Below, in pieces: positions 43,152-53,307 of a DNA stretch of 64,000 bases. The stretch's first letter is position 1. The number at the start of each line of letters is the position of its first letter. Location: the NCBI RefSeq assembly GCF_022919715.1, contig NZ_CP095042.1:186001-250000 (forward strand), given 5' to 3'. The translations under genes were made by a program, and so were the position numbers. This stretch comes from Agromyces sp. H17E-10. GTDB taxonomy: Bacteria; Actinomycetota; Actinomycetes; Actinomycetales; Microbacteriaceae. Under the pieces are notes generated by a model that was not told the origin of the DNA, did no database searches, and worked only from the letters and a program-made list of their open reading frames with translations.

Positions 43152-43190
43152 GCGGCGTCTCCCGACAAGGCGGTTGCGGTGTTTCCCGAC
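43152..43190. repeat. Imperfect 15-bp direct repeat in the recA leader
   Basis: GCGGCGTCTCCCGAC (43152-43166) and GCGGTGTTTCCCGAC (43176-43190), 13 of 15 identical, in the roughly 200-base untranslated leader of recA. The 303-bp spacer 43068-43370 otherwise holds the promoter and SOS box and no supported gene; a 29-codon ORF on the minus strand covers the repeats but has no other support. Confidence 0.5.
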
Positions 43191-43276
43191 GCATCGACCG
43201 TATGACCGGCCACCGACATCCCACCCGACGACGGGTCGAACTGTGGAGAGATGCGTCGTTCTTCCTGCTGTTGAGG

Positions 43277-43306
43277 ACACTAGCGCAGAACCGAACGGAT
43301 GTTCGA
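43277..43306 (-). promoter_or_regulatory. recA promoter with LexA box
   Basis: CCGAACGGATGTTCGA at 43291-43306 matches TCGAAC-N4-GTTCGA at all but the first base. On the minus strand it overlaps the -35 position of a promoter with -10 TAGTGT (43277-43282). The best SOS operator in the window. Confidence 0.85.
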
Positions 43307-43370
43307 ACACGGACGCGGCGTGTCGATCGCCCCTTCGTACGCGTCCACGCGAACTCGTACGGGCGACCTG

Positions 43371-43616
43371 TCACCGACCGGCGTCGGCCGCGGCCTGCCC
43401 CGGCACCGGCCTGCCCGCTCCGTGGCGACGCGACTCCGGGACATCCGTCGCATCGCAGATGGCGAGCCAGACGTCGCGGGGCCGCACGCCCGAGGCGAGC
43501 GCCTCGCGCGCTGTGCGACCGCCCAGCGCGGCGAGCACCAGGTCGTCGACGACGACGCTCCCGTAGCCCGCGCCGAACTCGGCGTCGACGGCGAGCCGGA
43601 ACTCGCTGAGCTTCAT
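43371..43616 (-). CDS. DUF3046 protein
   Basis: 81 residues, start MKLSEFRLAVDAEFG, with the conserved LALGGRTAREAL-like turn and RDVWLAICDATDVP. Function unknown; it is a regular neighbour of recA in actinobacteria. GGAGG lies 6 bases before the ATG. The stop is 303 bases before recA, which has its own promoter. The last 15 residues are Gly/Ala/Pro-rich. Confidence 0.85.
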   Translation of the reverse strand: MKLSEFRLAVDAEFGAGYGSVVVDDLVLAALGGRTAREALASGVRPRDVWLAICDATDVPESRRHGAGRPVPGQAAADAGR

Positions 43617-43634
43617 GAAGACCTCCGGAAACGG

Positions 43635-43662
43635 CTCCGGCCGGTCAGAAGACCGGCCGGAG
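43635..43662 (-). terminator. Hairpin terminator after clgR
   Basis: Perfect 12-bp stem (43635-43646 with 43651-43662) and AGAA/TTCT loop, 22 bases beyond the clgR stop and before the DUF3046 ribosome site. Confidence 0.8.
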
Positions 43663-43683
43663 TACGGGTGGGAATCGATCGAG

Positions 43684-43992
43684 TCAGCGCACCATCATGT
43701 CGGCGTCGAACTCGGCCACGAGCTCGTCGGGCAGACTGTCGGGCACGACCGAGAGGCCCTCGAGTACCGCGATGCGGTCGCCGACCTCGTGCATGATCAC
43801 CGAGATGGGCGTGTCGAGCGCCTCGGCGACCGAGGCGAGGATCTCGGAGGAGGCCTCTTTCTGACCCCGCTCGACCTCGCTCAGGTAGCCCAGTGCCACG
43901 CTCGCCTTGGACGCGACCTGCCGGAGCGTGCGCCCCTTCTGCAGGCGGAAGTCCCTCAACACATCGCCGATCTCCTGTCGAACCAGAACCAT
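43684..43992 (-). CDS. clgR: XRE-family regulator, ClgR
   Basis: 102 residues. The helix-turn-helix spans about 10-65 (LRDFRLQKGRTLRQVASKASVALGYLSEVERGQKEAS), a signature of ClgR, activator of clp protease genes in actinobacteria. AAGGAGGT precedes the ATG. Position near recA, pgsA and ftsK matches the mycobacterial locus, although no pspA gene follows here. The C-terminal DELVAEFDADMMVR tail may be a degradation signal, by analogy. Confidence 0.88.
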   Translation of the reverse strand: MVLVRQEIGDVLRDFRLQKGRTLRQVASKASVALGYLSEVERGQKEASSEILASVAEALDTPISVIMHEVGDRIAVLEGLSVVPDSLPDELVAEFDADMMVR

Positions 43993-44101
43993 CGGGGAAC
44001 CTCCTTCTACACTGCCTCGACTCCGCCGGAGCCGGAAACGGGAGCGTCAGTCTACCTGATGCTCATGTCTTCGAATCTAGCGTCGCACACTGGGGCTTTC
44101 G

Positions 44102-44155
44102 TGTGAACCTGCCACATGTAACAGGGTGTTCACGAAGACTATTCCGCGCTCGGCA
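44102..44155 (-). promoter_or_regulatory. Possible stress-sigma promoter upstream of clgR
   Basis: Minus strand CGGAAT, about 17 bases, then GTT resembles SigE-type GGAA(C/T)-N16-17-GTT elements known before mycobacterial clgR. A second candidate -10, TAGACT, lies closer to the gene. Also CACAC and GTGTG flank 10 bases near 44085-44105. The 247-bp spacer 43993-44239 shows no gene. Confidence 0.35.
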
Positions 44156-44239
44156 CCGGCGATCCGAAGCGTGCCGCGCGCCGCCGAGAGCACGACCCTG
44201 ATGCTGCGATCGGATCCGCCGCCGCGGGCGACGTGCCCC

Positions 44240-44758
44240 TCAGTCGGATTCGCGATCGGCGATGACGGCGAGGACCGCTTCGATGGCCGCGTGCACGGTC
44301 TGCCGCCGGATCTCGCCTCGGTCTCCGGCCAGGTTCAGCCCGATCGTCTCGGCCCGGTCGCCGACCGCGATGCCGAGGTAGACCGTACCGACCGCTCGAC
44401 CGTCTTGCTCGTCGGGACCGGCGACACCCGTCGTCGCGACCCCCAGGTCGGCCGGGCGCCCATCGATCGCGAGCGCGACGCGCGCGCCGGCAGCCATCTG
44501 ACGCGCCACCTCGGGATGCACGGCGCCCTCGCGGCGCAGCAGATCCGCATCGACGCCGAGCAGCGACCGCTTGATCGCGGTGTCGTAGGCGACGACGCCG
44601 CCGGAGACGACGAGGGAGGCACCCGGGACGCTCGTCAGTTCCGCCGCGACGAGGCCACCCGTGAGCGACTCGGCGACCGCGATGCGAAGGCCTCGTCGCG
44701 TGAGCTCGGCGATCAGGCGGGCAGCCGGCCCGTCGACCGCTCGGCTCGGCTCGGTCAA
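44240..44758 (-). CDS. cinA: CinA C-terminal-domain protein, NMN amidohydrolase type
   Basis: 172 residues comprising only the CinA C-terminal domain (PncC-type), which deamidates nicotinamide mononucleotide for NAD recycling. Seen are AVAESLTGGLVAAELTSVPGAS, YDTAIKRSLLGVD and GVATTGVAGPD. The N-terminal COG1058 domain of full CinA is absent. The start is TTG overlapping the pgsA stop (TTGA), an uncommon start that implies coupling to pgsA. Confidence 0.9.
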   Translation of the reverse strand: MTEPSRAVDGPAARLIAELTRRGLRIAVAESLTGGLVAAELTSVPGASLVVSGGVVAYDTAIKRSLLGVDADLLRREGAVHPEVARQMAAGARVALAIDGRPADLGVATTGVAGPDEQDGRAVGTVYLGIAVGDRAETIGLNLAGDRGEIRRQTVHAAIEAVLAVIADRESD

Positions 44759-45351
44759 GCGGCACGCCCCCGCGCGAGTCGCACGGCGTCACGCACGTAC
44801 AGCAGACCCGACCACACGGTGAGCACGAGCGCCACGGCGAGCAGCACCGCGTTGACCCACGCCATCCACTCGCCGAGCAGCATCGGCAGCGGAGCGAGCG
44901 CGAACGAGATCGCGACGGCCTGCACGACCGTCTTGAGCTTGCCGCCCGACGAGGCCGGCACGACGTTGCCGCGCCCGAGCTCGACGAACCGCCAGACGGT
45001 GATGCCCACCTCGCGCAGCACGATGAGGCCCGTGACCCACCACGGCACCTCGCCGAGGATCGACAGGCACACGAGGGCGCCGCTCGTGAGCAGCTTGTCG
45101 GCGATCGGGTCGAGGATCTTGCCGAGATCGGTGACGAGCCCCCGGCTCCGGGCGATGTGACCGTCGATGCCGTCGGTCGCGATCGCGATGACGAAGATCG
45201 CCGTCGCCCACCAGCGCATCGCGCCGCCCTGGCCGTCGTCGGCCAGAAGGAGCCAGAAGAACACGGGCGCGAGCAGGATCCGCACGACCGTGATCGCGTT
45301 CGGCAGGTTCCAGTTCGCCGATCGGGCGCGCCCTTCGGCGGAGGAGGTCAT
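44755..45351 (-). CDS. pgsA: CDP-diacylglycerol--glycerol-3-phosphate phosphatidyltransferase
   Basis: Membrane enzyme for phosphatidylglycerol phosphate. 198 residues, four or five membrane segments. The CDP-alcohol phosphotransferase motif DGIDGHIARSRG...GKILDPIADK (DGx2ARx8Gx3Dx3D pattern, about residues 60-82) is complete. TATCCT lies 7 bases before the ATG inside the end of ftsK. Several paralogues exist in actinobacteria, so the exact alcohol is inferred from family and position. Confidence 0.9.
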   Translation of the reverse strand: MTSSAEGRARSANWNLPNAITVVRILLAPVFFWLLLADDGQGGAMRWWATAIFVIAIATDGIDGHIARSRGLVTDLGKILDPIADKLLTSGALVCLSILGEVPWWVTGLIVLREVGITVWRFVELGRGNVVPASSGGKLKTVVQAVAISFALAPLPMLLGEWMAWVNAVLLAVALVLTVWSGLLYVRDAVRLARGRAA

Positions 45352-45358
45352 AGGGCCA

Positions 45359-45364
45359 AGGATA
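45359..45364 (-). promoter_or_regulatory. -10 element of pgsA
   Basis: TATCCT on the minus strand, 7 bases before the pgsA ATG; no ribosome site. Confidence 0.4.
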
Positions 45365-45372
45365 CCGTTCGC

Positions 45373-48276
45373 TCAGTCGCGGCCGGTGAGCCCCCACGCG
45401 TCCTCGTCGCCGCCGTCGGCCTCGACCTCTTCGAGCCCCTCGGGGATGCGGCCGACCGGGTCGTCGTAGCGGTCGTCGACCCCGTCGTCCGTCGATGCCG
45501 TCGCCGGAGCGGCGACCGCAGGCACGGCGGCGCCGCCCCCGCCGGAGACGCCCTGCGGCCGGGCAGCCGGTGCACTCGGTTCGCCGCGCAGCTTCGCGAG
45601 CACACCCGGCAGCTGCTCGGCGGTCACGAGCACGTCACGCGCCTTCGATCCCTCCGACGGGCCGACGATCTCGCGCGACTCGAGGAGGTCCATGAGCCGC
45701 CCGGCCTTCGCGAATCCGACGCGCAGTTTGCGCTGCAGCATAGAGGTCGAGCCGAACTGGGTCGACACGACGAGCTCGGCGGCCGCGAGCAGCAGCTCGA
45801 GGTCGTCGCCGATGTCCGAGTCGATCTCCTTGCGTTCGACCGCCGCCGCCACGTCTTGCCGGTACTCGGGACGGGCCTGGCGCGTGACGTGCGTGACGAC
45901 CTTCTCGATCTCGGCCTCGGTGACCCATGCACCCTGCACGCGCAGCGGCTTCGACGCCCCCATCGGCAGGAACAGGGCGTCGCCCTGTCCGATGAGCTTG
46001 TCGGCCCCCGGCTGGTCGAGGATGACGCGCGAGTCGGTGACGCTCGTCACCGCGAAGGCGAGGCGGGACGGCACGTTCGCCTTGATGAGACCCGTGACGA
46101 CGTCGACCGACGGTCGCTGGGTCGCGAGCACGAGGTGGATACCCGACGCGCGCGCGAGCTGCGTGATGCGCACGATCGAGTCCTCGACGTCACGGGGGGC
46201 GACCATCATGAGGTCGGCGAGCTCGTCGACGACGACGAGGAGGTACGGATACGGCTTGAGCTTGCGCTCGGAGCCGGCCGGAAGGATGATCTCGTCGTTC
46301 ACGACGGCCTTGTTGAAGTCGTCGATGTGGCGGAACCCGAACGACGCGAGGTCGTCGTACCGCATGTCCATCTCCTTCACGACCCACTGCAGCGCCTCGG
46401 CCGCCTTCTTCGGGTTCGTGATGATGGGCGTGATCAGGTGCGGAACCCCGGCGTAGGGCGCGAGCTCGACCCGCTTCGGGTCGATGAGCACCATGCGCAC
46501 GTCGGTCGGCTTCGCCCGCATGAGCAGGCTCGTGATCATCGAGTTCACGAAGCTCGACTTGCCCGACCCGGTCGAGCCGGCGACGAGCAGGTGGGGCATC
46601 TTCGCGAGGTTGGCGACGACGTACCCGCCGCCCACGTCTTTTCCGACACCGATCGTCATCGGGTGCTTCGCACCGACCGCCGCGTGCGAACGGAGCACGT
46701 CGCCGAGCGTCACCGTCTCGCGGTCGGCGTTCGGGATCTCGACGCCGATGGCGCTCTTACCGGGGATCGGCGACAGGATCCGCACCTCGTTCGAGGCGAC
46801 CGCATAGGCGAGGTTCTTCGACAGCGCGGTGACGCGCTCGACCTTCACACCGGGGCCCAGCTCGATCTCGTACTGAGTGACCGTCGGGCCGCGTGAGAAG
46901 CCGGTGACCTTCGCGTCGACCGAGAACTGCTCGAGCACGCCCGTGATCTGGCGCACGACGTCATCGTTCGCCTGCGAACGCGACTTCGCCGGCGGGCCGG
47001 CCGCGAGCGTCGCCGCGGACGGCAGGAAGTACGGTCGATCGGGCTGGTCGCCGGCGTCGGCTTCGGCCGGGGCGAGGGATGCCTCGGCGCTCGCGCCGCC
47101 CTCGTCGACCGCGAAGTCGGCGGCTGCGTCGTAGAGCGGGATCGCCTGGGTCGCCCCCGCATCGTCGCCGCGGAGCCCGATGCCCGCGGCCTGCCCGTCG
47201 CCGCCGAAGCTCGCGACGGCCGACTCGGCGCGCTCGAGGTCGCCGAGCACCTCGGAGCCGTAAGCGTCGTCGCCCGCACCCTCGATGGGGCTGTCGAAGC
47301 TGCCGGCTGCCGAACCGGCGCCGAACACCTCGGTGATGCCGTCGATGCCCGACGGCTCGAACTCGGGGTCTTCTTCTCGGCCACCCGCATTGCGGCGCCA
47401 CCACGGCACGAGCCCGGGCGAGGCATCGTCGTCGGCGTCGCCGTCGATGCCGTCGAGCTCCGTCGCGACGCTCTTCTCCTTGCGACGGCGCGACGGCTTC
47501 GCCGCGGCATCCGGTTCGATCTCGGCCTCGTCGGGGGCACCGAACAGCCAGGCGTAGAGCTCGCGGAAGCGCGCCGGAATGCGGTTCGGCGGCGTCTTCG
47601 TCACGATGAGCACCGACAACGCGATGAGCAGGATCACGACGACCGTCGCACCGACGTCGGTGATGAGAAGGATGAGCGGCGTCGCGAGCATCCAGCCGAG
47701 GATGCCGCCGGCGCGTGCGAGCACGGCCATGCCGTCGCTCGGCTCGGGCTGGCCGCCGAAGATGTGGCAGAGCGCCGAGACGCTCACGAGCAGCAGTCCG
47801 AGCCCGATGCCGATGCGCGTGTTGTCGTGCACCGAGCTCGGGTGACGGAAGAGCCAGATCGCGAACAGCAGCATGATGATCGGCAGGGCGAAGGCGACCC
47901 GGCCGAAGAGCATGCCGAAGGTCCAGGAGTCGAGCGTCTGCGCGACCGGTTCGTTGATGAAGAACCACTCGACGACGGCGCCCGCGATCGCGAGCAGGAC
48001 GAGGAAGAAGGGCAGGCCGTCGCGACGCTCCTCCTTCTGCAGCGTCTCGGGGCCGAGCGCACGCGCGGCGCCGCCCGTGAGATGCGCAAGCCCCATCCAC
48101 CCCTTGACGAAGATGTTCGGACCGGCCGGCGTGGGCGCCGGCTTCTTCGCCGTCGCGCGCGTCGAAGCGGCCGGCAGCTTCTTCGTGGGTGCGGTCTTCG
48201 ACGATGACGCGCGCGAGCTGCCGCCGCGGGACGAGGTGCCCGAGGCGCGCCCGTTCGACTTGGTGCCCGTTGCCAT
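45373..48276 (-). CDS. ftsK: DNA translocase FtsK
   Basis: Septal DNA pump for chromosome segregation. 967 residues. A Ser/Thr/Lys-rich start (about 1-50) is followed by four membrane segments between about 85 and 245. An acidic linker follows to about 465, then the RecA-like motor with Walker [17 protein letters not shown] and Walker [15 protein letters not shown]. The C-terminal gamma winged helix is [38 protein letters not shown] tail of about 60 residues ends the protein. TAACGT lies 7 bases before the ATG. Confidence 0.95.
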   Translation of the reverse strand: MATGTKSNGRASGTSSRGGSSRASSSKTAPTKKLPAASTRATAKKPAPTPAGPNIFVKGWMGLAHLTGGAARALGPETLQKEERRDGLPFFLVLLAIAGAVVEWFFINEPVAQTLDSWTFGMLFGRVAFALPIIMLLFAIWLFRHPSSVHDNTRIGIGLGLLLVSVSALCHIFGGQPEPSDGMAVLARAGGILGWMLATPLILLITDVGATVVVILLIALSVLIVTKTPPNRIPARFRELYAWLFGAPDEAEIEPDAAAKPSRRRKEKSVATELDGIDGDADDDASPGLVPWWRRNAGGREEDPEFEPSGIDGITEVFGAGSAAGSFDSPIEGAGDDAYGSEVLGDLERAESAVASFGGDGQAAGIGLRGDDAGATQAIPLYDAAADFAVDEGGASAEASLAPAEADAGDQPDRPYFLPSAATLAAGPPAKSRSQANDDVVRQITGVLEQFSVDAKVTGFSRGPTVTQYEIELGPGVKVERVTALSKNLAYAVASNEVRILSPIPGKSAIGVEIPNADRETVTLGDVLRSHAAVGAKHPMTIGVGKDVGGGYVVANLAKMPHLLVAGSTGSGKSSFVNSMITSLLMRAKPTDVRMVLIDPKRVELAPYAGVPHLITPIITNPKKAAEALQWVVKEMDMRYDDLASFGFRHIDDFNKAVVNDEIILPAGSERKLKPYPYLLVVVDELADLMMVAPRDVEDSIVRITQLARASGIHLVLATQRPSVDVVTGLIKANVPSRLAFAVTSVTDSRVILDQPGADKLIGQGDALFLPMGASKPLRVQGAWVTEAEIEKVVTHVTRQARPEYRQDVAAAVERKEIDSDIGDDLELLLAAAELVVSTQFGSTSMLQRKLRVGFAKAGRLMDLLESREIVGPSEGSKARDVLVTAEQLPGVLAKLRGEPSAPAARPQGVSGGGGAAVPAVAAPATASTDDGVDDRYDDPVGRIPEGLEEVEADGGDEDAWGLTGRD

Positions 48277-48283
48277 GGGATCA

Positions 48284-48289
48284 ACGTTA
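48284..48289 (-). promoter_or_regulatory. -10 element of ftsK
   Basis: TAACGT on the minus strand, 7 bases before the ftsK ATG at 48276. Confidence 0.4.
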
Positions 48290-48356
48290 CGACTGCGGGC
48301 CGACACGGCCCGGTAGGCCGCCGGGGGTGTTCGCGATCGGTCGCGGCCGTCCGACG

Positions 48357-49598
48357 TCAGAACCGGATCGCATCGATCACGCGAACACGGACCGCGGCGA
48401 GCGCCGGCACGAGGCCCGCGAGCGCACCGACGACGACGGCCGCGGCGATGCCGATCACCGCCGCCTCGACCGGGAAGCCCGGCATGTCCTCGATCTGCGC
48501 GCCGCCGAGGGCCATGCCCATCAGCGGGCTGCGCACGAGCGCGATCGCGATGCCGACCCCGACGACCCCGGCGACGAAGGTGCCGACGACCGACTCCATG
48601 AGCACCGAGAAGAAGACCCGACCGGCGGACGCGCCGAACGACCGTCGGATGCCGATCTCGCGGATGCGCGTGCGGACCGTGACGAGCGAGACCGTGACGA
48701 GGCCGAGCGCCCCGAGCAGCAGGATGACGACGGCGACGCCGGCGACCGTGAGCTTCAGCGGCAGGTACGGGTCGCCCTCCATCGCGGCGTAGTCGCTGCG
48801 CCACCCGTCGACGCTCGCGCCGTCGGCGAGGCCCTCGCGGAACGCCTCCCGCATCGACTCCGTGAGCTCGTCGGAGACCCCGTCGGGCACCCACATCTCG
48901 TACGAGGGCATGAACTCCCCCATCATCGGATCGGGCGTCTCGGGTTGCAGGGCGAGGTACGCGTCGGTCAGCACGAACATCGACGGCTGCGTGTCCCACT
49001 CGCTCTGCGCCGGCGTCACGCCGATGACGACCGCGTCGACACGGTCGGAACCGACGACCTCGACGACGGGATGCGACGCGAGCGGCGGCCGCCCCAGCTT
49101 CGCCCAGAACGCCTCGTTCACGACGAGTGCCGGCGCGAGCCGGTCGGCGTCGCGGTCGGTGAACCACCGTCCCTCCGACACCGGAACGCGGTGGATGACG
49201 CCGTAGTCGGGATCGACGACCTGCGCCTGGATGGTGACCGCGCCGTCGGCGAACGGCACGCTGAGTCCGCCCCAGCCCACCCGACTGGCGAAGTCGATGC
49301 CGTGGCGATCGAGCGCGTCCTGCCAGGCGACGCCGGCCTCCCCGGCATCGAGCGTGCCCGTGGTGCTGTAGGCGTTGAGGCTCACGGTCGCGGGGCGACC
49401 GCCGCTGCGCTCCTGCAGCTCGCGGCCCGCCTGTTCGGCGATGGCGCCGGCTCCGACGACGGTCGCGAGTGCGCAGACGGCCGCGGCGACGCCGATGAGC
49501 GAGAGCAGCACGCGTCCCTTGTGGACGCGCAGCTCCTCGAACGCCTCGACCACGGTCGCGACGACCGAGGTCGCGAACCGGACGACGGCGCGCCTCAC
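48357..49598 (-). CDS. MacB-type ABC exporter permease
   Basis: 413 residues. One membrane segment near 30-52, a large extracellular MacB-PCD-like domain (about 55-265), then three membrane segments in an FtsX domain (about 280-410) with [15 protein letters not shown]. This topology marks mechanotransmission exporters or lipoprotein-type systems rather than classic pumps. The GTG overlaps the ATPase stop. Substrate unknown; antimicrobial peptide or macrolide export are the usual guesses. Confidence 0.85.
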   Translation of the reverse strand: MRRAVVRFATSVVATVVEAFEELRVHKGRVLLSLIGVAAAVCALATVVGAGAIAEQAGRELQERSGGRPATVSLNAYSTTGTLDAGEAGVAWQDALDRHGIDFASRVGWGGLSVPFADGAVTIQAQVVDPDYGVIHRVPVSEGRWFTDRDADRLAPALVVNEAFWAKLGRPPLASHPVVEVVGSDRVDAVVIGVTPAQSEWDTQPSMFVLTDAYLALQPETPDPMMGEFMPSYEMWVPDGVSDELTESMREAFREGLADGASVDGWRSDYAAMEGDPYLPLKLTVAGVAVVILLLGALGLVTVSLVTVRTRIREIGIRRSFGASAGRVFFSVLMESVVGTFVAGVVGVGIAIALVRSPLMGMALGGAQIEDMPGFPVEAAVIGIAAAVVVGALAGLVPALAAVRVRVIDAIRF

Positions 49599-50350
49599 GC
49601 CGCGACCCCGTCGGCGTTCGCGGACCCGCTCGTCGGGCCGCTCGTCACCGCAGTCGCGGCAGCGTCGGGGTCTCTCGTCTCGAGGCGGCCGGCCGTGAGC
49701 TGGAAGTGCCGCGTCGACCGCGCCGCGATCGACGGGTCGTGGGTGATCGTCACGAGCGCAGCGCCGGTCTCGTCGGCGACCGACTCGATGAGCGCCATGA
49801 CCTCGGCGCCCGTCTCGAGATCGAGCGCCCCGGTCGGCTCGTCGGCGAGGATGAGGCGGGGCCGGCGCACGAGCGCCCGTGCGATGGCGACCCGCTGCTG
49901 CTCACCGCCCGAGAGGCGCTCGGGTTTCGCGTCGACGCGCGCTCCGAGCCCTACCCGGTCGAGCATCTCGCGTGCGATCCGTTCACGCTGCCAGAACGAG
50001 CGACCGCCCGAATAGAGCAGCGGTGTCTGCACGTTCTCGAGCGCCGTGCGCCCCGGCAGCAGGTTGAACTGCTGGAACACGAAGCCGATGCCGTCGCCGC
50101 GGAGCCGGTCCCGCGTACCGCTGCGGGTGCGTCGGACGTCGACGCCGAGGCAGTGCAGCTCGCCCGAAGTCGGCAGGTCGAGAAGCCCCAGCAGATTCAA
50201 CAGGGTCGACTTGCCCGAGCCGCTGCGCCCGACGATCGAGACCCGGTCACCCTCCGCGATCTCCAGGTCGACGTCGGTCAGGATCTCGAGCGGCGTCCCG
50301 TCGGGCAGTTCGACCGTGCGGCCGACGCCGTGCGCCATGACGAGGCTCAC
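49595..50350 (-). CDS. MacB/LolD-type ABC exporter ATPase
   Basis: 251 residues. Walker [16 protein letters not shown], the Q-loop [17 protein letters not shown], signature [15 protein letters not shown], Walker [12 protein letters not shown] and H-loop TITHDPSIA are all intact. The GTG at [10 protein letters not shown] overlaps the stop of the adaptor gene (GTGA), so the three cassette genes are coupled; an internal ATG at 50338 is possible. Confidence 0.88.
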   Translation of the reverse strand: MSLVMAHGVGRTVELPDGTPLEILTDVDLEIAEGDRVSIVGRSGSGKSTLLNLLGLLDLPTSGELHCLGVDVRRTRSGTRDRLRGDGIGFVFQQFNLLPGRTALENVQTPLLYSGGRSFWQRERIAREMLDRVGLGARVDAKPERLSGGEQQRVAIARALVRRPRLILADEPTGALDLETGAEVMALIESVADETGAALVTITHDPSIAARSTRHFQLTAGRLETRDPDAAATAVTSGPTSGSANADGVAA

Positions 50351-51402
50351 TTGACCGGCATTCCGCACATCATGGCGCCGTCGGACGTCGCCACGCACGT
50401 CTCGCCCTCACCGGCCTCGGCCCCCGGAACGAACTGCAGCACCACGTCGCCCTCGGCGACCCCCTCGATCACCTCGACCTTCGAACCGTCGGAGAGGCCG
50501 AGCTTCACGGGCTGCTCCACCGGTTCGCCGTCGTCGCCGACGCGCCACACGACGCCCGTCTCGGCACCGCCCTCGACCGCGGTCGTCGGCACGGTGAGCA
50601 CGTCCTCGGCGCTGCCCGCCGAGATCTTCACCTGCGCGGAGAGCCCTGGGAAGACCTGCACGTCGCCGGGCACGGCGCAGCGCACCGTCGTCGCCCCGGT
50701 CTCGGCTGGCGCTCCGCCATCGGTGCTCGGCTGCCCGCTCCCGGCCAGCGGAGTGGCGATCTTGAGGCCCGTGCACGTGAACGGAGCCGGGCCGCCGGCG
50801 ATCGTCACCACGGCCTCGGTCGGCGCACTCGTCAGCCGGTACTGCTGCTCGGGGCTCAGCGTCGCCGTGACGCTGAAGCTCGGCGGCGCGACCTGGCCGG
50901 CGACCTCGCCGGTCGAGACCGGCTGTCCGGGGATCACGTCGAGCGACGAGAGCACTCCGGCGATCGGCGCCAGCACCTTCTCGTAGTGGAACGTCGGCTG
51001 CGGCGGGGCCGCCGGCTGCGGCTCCCCGCCGGCCGGCGGCGCCGCAGGTTCGGCGAGCGCAGCCGGGTCGATCTCGTCCTCGACCTTGATGTCGAACAGC
51101 TTCTGGCCGGCGTCGACTCGCTGCCCGACCTTCACGAACACCTCGTCGACCGGCCCCGTGGCCGCGGCCTTCACCGGCACCGAGGCATCCGCATCGACCG
51201 TGCCCGTGAGCAGCACGTCGTTGGCGATGACGCCCCGCTCGACGGGGATCTGCGGCTCGGACACCGAGCCCGTCGGCACGAGCGCCTCGGCCTCGGGCTC
51301 GGACCGGTCGGGGAAGAACGCCAGCTTCGTGAGCGCCACCGCGATGACCGCGATGACCACGATGCGAACGGTCGGGAAGATCCACTTGCGCCAGACGCCC
51401 AC
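50347..51402 (-). CDS. HlyD/MacA-like adaptor of the ABC exporter
   Basis: 351 residues. An N-terminal membrane anchor (about 8-30) and an extracellular part with biotinyl-lipoyl halves (DVLLTGTVDADASVPVKAAATGPVDEVFVKVGQRVDAGQKLFDI and VLAPIAGVLSSLDVIPGQPV). A Pro/Ala-rich insert and beta-barrel region follow. The C-terminus has two cysteines in ETCVATSDGAMMCGMP. GTG start after AAGGAG. A possible promoter TAGGGT lies at 51453-51458. The 147-bp spacer up to rnj has no gene. Confidence 0.82.
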   Translation of the reverse strand: MGVWRKWIFPTVRIVVIAVIAVALTKLAFFPDRSEPEAEALVPTGSVSEPQIPVERGVIANDVLLTGTVDADASVPVKAAATGPVDEVFVKVGQRVDAGQKLFDIKVEDEIDPAALAEPAAPPAGGEPQPAAPPQPTFHYEKVLAPIAGVLSSLDVIPGQPVSTGEVAGQVAPPSFSVTATLSPEQQYRLTSAPTEAVVTIAGGPAPFTCTGLKIATPLAGSGQPSTDGGAPAETGATTVRCAVPGDVQVFPGLSAQVKISAGSAEDVLTVPTTAVEGGAETGVVWRVGDDGEPVEQPVKLGLSDGSKVEVIEGVAEGDVVLQFVPGAEAGEGETCVATSDGAMMCGMPVK

Positions 51403-51452
51403 GGCACTCCTTCGTCGGGTCGCCCGGGCGTAGGGCCGCGGGCATCTCCCCC

Positions 51453-51458
51453 ACCCTA
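51453..51458 (-). promoter_or_regulatory. -10 element of the exporter operon
   Basis: TAGGGT on the minus strand about 50 bases upstream of the adaptor GTG. An out-of-frame ATG sits 7 bases after it, which is probably coincidental. Confidence 0.35.
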
Positions 51459-51549
51459 TGGAGTCGGCACGCCCCGGGGAATCCTCCTCAGGGAGGAATC
51501 GGGGTGAACCCCGAGCGCCGCGCACGCATCGGCGCGGCGGCGGCGGCCG

Positions 51550-53226
51550 CTACGCCTCGATGACGAGCGGCACGAGCATCGGGCGGCGGCGGAGGCGCCG
51601 GTTCACCCACGTGCCGAGCGTGCGGCGCACGAGCTGCTGCAGGGCGTGCGAGTCGCGCACCCCGTTCTGCGCGGCGTCGGCGAGCGCGGCGACGATCTTG
51701 GGCTTCACATCCTCGAACACGGCGTCGTCCTCGGCGAAGCCTCGGGCGTGGATCTCGGGGCCCGAGATGACGCGCCCGGTCGTGGCATCCACGACGACGA
51801 TGACCGAGATGAAGCCCTCTTCGCCGAGGATGCGGCGGTCCTTGAGGTCGGCGTCGGTGATCTCGCCGACCGTCGACCCGTCGACGTAGACGAAGCCGAG
51901 GTCGAGCTGGCCGACCTCGCGCACGACGCCGTCGGTCATGTCGTAGACCGTGCCGTTCTCGCCGATGAAGGTGTTCTCGGGCGGGACGCCGGTGTCGCGG
52001 GCGAGCTTCGCGTTCGCCTGGAGGTGACGGTACTCGCCGTGGATCGGCAGCACGTTCGCGGGCTTCAGGATGTTGTAGCAGTAGAGCAACTCGCCCGCGG
52101 CCGCGTGGCCCGAGACGTGCACCTTCGCGTTCGCCTTGTGCACGACGTTCGCACCGAGCTTCGTCAGCCCGTCGATGACGCGGTAGACCGCATTCTCGTT
52201 GCCCGGGATGAGGCTCGACGCGAGGATGACCGTGTCGCCCTCGCCGATCTCGATCTGGTGGTCGCGGTTCGCCATGCGGCTGAGCACGGCCATGGGCTCG
52301 CCCTGCGACCCCGTCGACATGTACACGATCTTCTCGTCGGGGATGTCGCCGGCCTTCTTGTAGTCGACGAGCACCCCCTCGGGCACGTTCAGGTAGCCGA
52401 GGTCGGCGGCGATGGTCATGTTGCGCACCATGCTGCGGCCGAGGAGGGCCACGCGACGCCCGTTCGCGTGCGCCGCGTCGAGCACCTGCTGCACGCGGTG
52501 CACGTGGCTCGAGAAGCTCGCGACCACGACCTTCTTCGGGGCCCGCGAGATCACCTGGTCGAGCACGGGACCGATCTCGCGCTCGAGCGGCGTGAACCCC
52601 GGGACATCCGCGTTCGTCGAATCGACCATGAACAGGTCGACGCCCTCTTCGCCGAGGCGCGCGAACTCGCGCAGGTCGGTGAGGCGGCCATCGAGCGGCA
52701 GCTGGTCCATCTTGAAGTCGCCGGTCGCGAGCACCGTGCCCGCGTCGGTGATGATCGCCACGGCGAGCGCGTCGGGGATCGAGTGGTTCACCGCGATGAA
52801 CTCGAGGTCGAACGGGCCGATCTCCTCGGCCTGCCCCTCCTTCACGGTCATCGTGTACGGCGCGATGCGGTGCTCCTTGAGCTTCGCCTCGACGAGCGCG
52901 AGCGTCAGCTGCGAGCCGATCAGGGGGATGTCGCCGCGGAGCTTCAGGAGGTACGGCACGGCGCCGATGTGGTCCTCGTGGCCGTGCGTGAGCACGACGC
53001 CGACGATGTCGTCGAGTCGGTCGCGGAGGAAGCCGAAGTCGGGCAGGATCAGGTCGACGCCCGGCTGGTGCTCTTCGGGGAAGAGCACGCCGCAGTCGAC
53101 GATGAGGATCTTGCCGTCGATCTCGTAGCTCGTCATGTTGCGGCCGACCTCCCCGAGGCCGCCGATCGGGATGATGCGGAGCGTCCCTGCTGCGAGCGGA
53201 GCGGGATCGATGACGGTGTCGGGCAC
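51550..53226 (-). CDS. rnj: Ribonuclease J
   Basis: Endo- and 5'-3' exoribonuclease for RNA maturation and decay. 558 residues. Metallo-beta-lactamase motif THGHEDHIGA, second-domain ATGDFKMDQ, beta-CASP motifs and VHVSGHAAAGEL are intact. The C-terminal domain is of normal length. GGAGG lies upstream of the GTG start. It follows dapA by 81 bases, the standard dapA-rnj order of actinobacteria. Confidence 0.96.
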   Translation of the reverse strand: MPDTVIDPAPLAAGTLRIIPIGGLGEVGRNMTSYEIDGKILIVDCGVLFPEEHQPGVDLILPDFGFLRDRLDDIVGVVLTHGHEDHIGAVPYLLKLRGDIPLIGSQLTLALVEAKLKEHRIAPYTMTVKEGQAEEIGPFDLEFIAVNHSIPDALAVAIITDAGTVLATGDFKMDQLPLDGRLTDLREFARLGEEGVDLFMVDSTNADVPGFTPLEREIGPVLDQVISRAPKKVVVASFSSHVHRVQQVLDAAHANGRRVALLGRSMVRNMTIAADLGYLNVPEGVLVDYKKAGDIPDEKIVYMSTGSQGEPMAVLSRMANRDHQIEIGEGDTVILASSLIPGNENAVYRVIDGLTKLGANVVHKANAKVHVSGHAAAGELLYCYNILKPANVLPIHGEYRHLQANAKLARDTGVPPENTFIGENGTVYDMTDGVVREVGQLDLGFVYVDGSTVGEITDADLKDRRILGEEGFISVIVVVDATTGRVISGPEIHARGFAEDDAVFEDVKPKIVAALADAAQNGVRDSHALQQLVRRTLGTWVNRRLRRRPMLVPLVIEA

Positions 53227-53307
53227 AGTGCCCTCCTTACGTTCGCGGTGTTCAGTTCGGTGCGACGCGCTCGGGCGCCGCGGATGTCTCGTGGTGGGCG
53301 CGCCCGC

